From an uncultured Hungatella sp. (GTDB lineage Bacteria > Bacillota > Clostridia > Lachnospirales > Lachnospiraceae), in assembly GCA_910586845.1 (NCBI GenBank), contig CAJUJV010000003.1, forward strand, positions 1 to 64,000: a DNA stretch of 64,000 nt. The letters run 5' to 3'. A program made the position numbers and the translations under genes. The notes under the pieces were generated by a model. That model saw nothing but the letters and a program-made list of their open reading frames with translations. It ran no database searches and was not told where the DNA came from. Shown here one piece after another: positions 62,554-64,000 of this stretch; position 1 is the first letter of the stretch; each line of letters starts with the position of its first letter.

Positions 62554-62988
62554 TTAAAACTTGAGCTCTAAAGCCTGTGGTTTCTGAGCTGCCTGCTCAT
62601 GATCCGGGCCAGCGTATACGTGAAGCTTCTTAATCATGCCTTTTCCCAAAGGTCCTTTTGGAAGCATACCCTTTACCGCTAACTCGATAACTCTCTCCGG
62701 CTTCTTGGCCATCATTTCACGGAGAGTAGTCTCCTTCATGCCGCCTACATAGTCGGAGTGATGGTAGTAGATCTTCTGATCCAGCTTCTTGCCGGTTATC
62801 TTAACCTTCTCGGCATTTACGATGATCACATAATCGCCGCAATCCATATGAGGAGTATAGATCGGTTTGTTCTTTCCTCTCAAAACCCTGGCTACTTCTG
62901 AAGCCAAACGTCCTAATGTATATCCGGTAGCATCTACTACGTACCATTTTCTCTCAATCGTCGCTGGACTAGCCATAAAACTCTTCAT
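62554..62988 (-). CDS. rplM: Ribosomal protein L13
   Basis: A large-subunit protein, 144 residues. The N-terminal [20 protein letters not shown] and [20 protein letters not shown] are diagnostic, as are [20 protein letters not shown] and the [16 protein letters not shown] stretch. ATG follows CACAGGAGGTTGACCA. The gene is transcribed from the promoter at 63105-63133 with a leader of about 110 bases, which probably carries L13 autoregulation. Confidence 0.98.
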   Translation of the reverse strand: MKSFMASPATIERKWYVVDATGYTLGRLASEVARVLRGKNKPIYTPHMDCGDYVIIVNAEKVKITGKKLDQKIYYHHSDYVGGMKETTLREMMAKKPERVIELAVKGMLPKGPLGKGMIKKLHVYAGPDHEQAAQKPQALELKF

Positions 62989-63104
62989 TGGTCAACCTCC
63001 TGTGATATTCCTTGATCTCTATAAAATTTCCTGAAAACATATATCGTAAAATGCCGACTCCGGGGCTTTGGATCGGTCATTTTCGCCTAACGTCACAGTT
63101 ATAC
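62989..63104 (-). promoter_or_regulatory. Probable L13 leader in the rplM transcript
   Basis: About 110 bases of leader lie between the promoter and rplM. In Firmicutes such leaders fold into an L13-binding RNA that limits rplM-rpsI expression. I call it by position and length and by the GACGTTAGGC / CCCCGGAGTC blocks; I did not verify the fold. Confidence 0.45.
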
Positions 63105-63133
63105 ATTATATAACACATGGCCGGGTGTGTCAA
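63105..63133 (-). promoter_or_regulatory. Sigma-A promoter of rplM-rpsI
   Basis: On the minus strand TTGACA (63133-63128), 17 bases and TATAAT (63110-63105). Both hexamers are perfect, fitting a ribosomal protein gene. Confidence 0.9.
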
Positions 63134-63176
63134 CAATTTTTTCCCTGTTTTTTCCCTGTTTTTCCTGTAATACAGC

Positions 63177-63218
63177 AAAAGCCTCCCGAACCGGACCCCA
63201 GCCCGGACGGGAAGCCTT
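63177..63218 (-). terminator. Terminator after the sugar permease gene
   Basis: On the minus strand AAGGCTTCCCG / CGGGAGGCTT with an inner CCGG/CCGG pair forms a long stem followed by TTG. It lies 20 bases past the permease stop. Confidence 0.75.
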
Positions 63219-63237
63219 CTCTCCTGTCTTCTGACTC

Positions 63238-64000
63238 TTATCCTTTGACTCCGCCGCCGGTGACGCCTGCGATGATCTTCTCTGACAGGAAGATGTACAG
63301 GATAAAGGTAGGCAGAAACACGATGACCACTGCCGCGAACATGCCGGCCCAGTCTCCGGTGTACTTCATGGAATTGATCATGGAGTACAGTCCTACGGCG
63401 ATGGGACGCAGCTTATCGGAGTTGGCAAAGATCAGGGAAATGAAATATTCATTCCAGATATTGATAAAGTTAAAGATGGTGACCGTGATGATACCCGGCT
63501 GGGCCATGGGCAGCATGATCAGCCAGAAGGTCTTGGTAGGCGGACATCCGTCGATAGCCGCCGCTTCCTCAAAGGCCCGGGAAAGGTTGCTGAAAAAGGT
63601 CATGAGGAAGATAGTGGTGTAGGGGATGTTGATGCCGATATACAGAAAGATCAGCAGGATCCCGTTGCTCAGCACGTGGTTCAGGATCCCCATATTGGCC
63701 ACGATCCCGAACAGCGGCAGCACAATCATGACCACCGGAACACCCATGGCAGACACAAAACCGGTCTGGATCAGTTTATTTCCGGGAAATATGAACCGGG
63801 CCAGAACATAAGCCGCAGGGGCGCAGATCACGATAAGGAGGCTGCATGAGATAACGGAATAGATCAGGGAGTTCCTGAATATCCCGGCCACGTCGGAATT
63901 CACCCACGCCTTGGAATAATTCTCAAAATGAAGCCCTGAGGCCAGCAGTTTGTTGGAAAAGATCTCCTTGGTGGTGGAAAAACTTGCCAGAAGAACCCAC
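63238..64000 (-). CDS. Sugar ABC transporter permease, MalG type (5' end outside the window)
   Basis: The C-terminal part of a carbohydrate permease of the MalG/UgpE class. It has several hydrophobic helices and the EAA loop EEAAAIDGCPPTKTFWLIML followed by PMAQP, which contacts the ATPase. The frame stays open from residue STTKEIFSNKLLASGLHFEN to the window edge, so at least 254 residues are visible out of about 275. An internal ATG at 63903 is not the true start. The substrate is unknown. Confidence 0.9.
   Translation of the reverse strand, partial: WVLLASFSTTKEIFSNKLLASGLHFENYSKAWVNSDVAGIFRNSLIYSVISCSLLIVICAPAAYVLARFIFPGNKLIQTGFVSAMGVPVVMIVLPLFGIVANMGILNHVLSNGILLIFLYIGINIPYTTIFLMTFFSNLSRAFEEAAAIDGCPPTKTFWLIMLPMAQPGIITVTIFNFINIWNEYFISLIFANSDKLRPIAVGLYSMINSMKYTGDWAGMFAAVVIVFLPTFILYIFLSEKIIAGVTGGGVKG

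Overview
The window looks like a chromosomal segment of a Gram-positive Clostridia, most likely family Lachnospiraceae. The evidence is AGGAGG-type ribosome binding sites, sigma-A promoters of TTGAnn-17-TATAAT type, the 5' part of a Clostridia-like 16S gene, a long-form hibernation factor, meso-diaminopimelate dehydrogenase and several Firmicutes-type operons. Nearly all genes and the rRNA lie on the minus strand, so the window probably sits on one replichore with forks moving right to left. I do not name a genus.

Region 1 (1-15.9 kb) is core housekeeping. It holds the start of a 16S rRNA gene with two tRNA-Ser genes just upstream, then an operon with ispD, tsaD, a tRNase Z, a small zinc protein, rimI, tsaB, tsaE, a YcxB-like protein and tex. 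After these come small membrane proteins, hom plus an ACT regulator, prfB with its programmed frameshift, secA and hpf. The secA-hpf gap carries a dense cluster of DnaA boxes away from dnaA.

Region 2 (15.9-27.4 kb) has an ADP-ribosylglycohydrolase and trxB, then a tightly coupled five-gene cassette of unknown function transcribed from a strong promoter at 27.34 kb. Its products are a P-loop ATPase with a zinc cluster, a 516-residue helical protein, a 1060-residue protein without a P-loop, a ParA/MinD-type ATPase and an HD-domain protein with a zinc ribbon. This is the best candidate in the window for an undescribed system, possibly a defence system.

Region 3 (27.5-49.1 kb) holds a short-chain dehydrogenase, a zinc phospholipase-like protein, greA, and a peptide-use island: an amidohydrolase, two M20 peptidases, an oppABCDF transporter and two S9 peptidases in tandem. 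It continues with a TrmH-type methyltransferase, a Tet(M)-like ribosomal GTPase fused to a NYN (YacP/Rae1-like) nuclease domain, and ddh.

Region 4 (49.1-62 kb) is visibly AT-rich and is a capsule or exopolysaccharide operon. It starts with an XRE regulator (divergent), a small protein and an integrase-like protein that has lost catalytic residues, followed by WecG/TagA, GT4, GT2, epimerase, GT4, GT11 fucosyltransferase-like, Wzy-like, DUF115-like, Wzx flippase and a CMP-sugar cytidylyltransferase-like gene. It ends in an acyltransferase remnant and a terminator. Gene scars (a RelB-like fragment and a frameshifted DUF3781 gene) separate it from the ribosomal protein operon.

Region 5 (62-64 kb) is rplM-rpsI with a promoter and probable L13 leader, then a sugar ABC permease cut by the window end.
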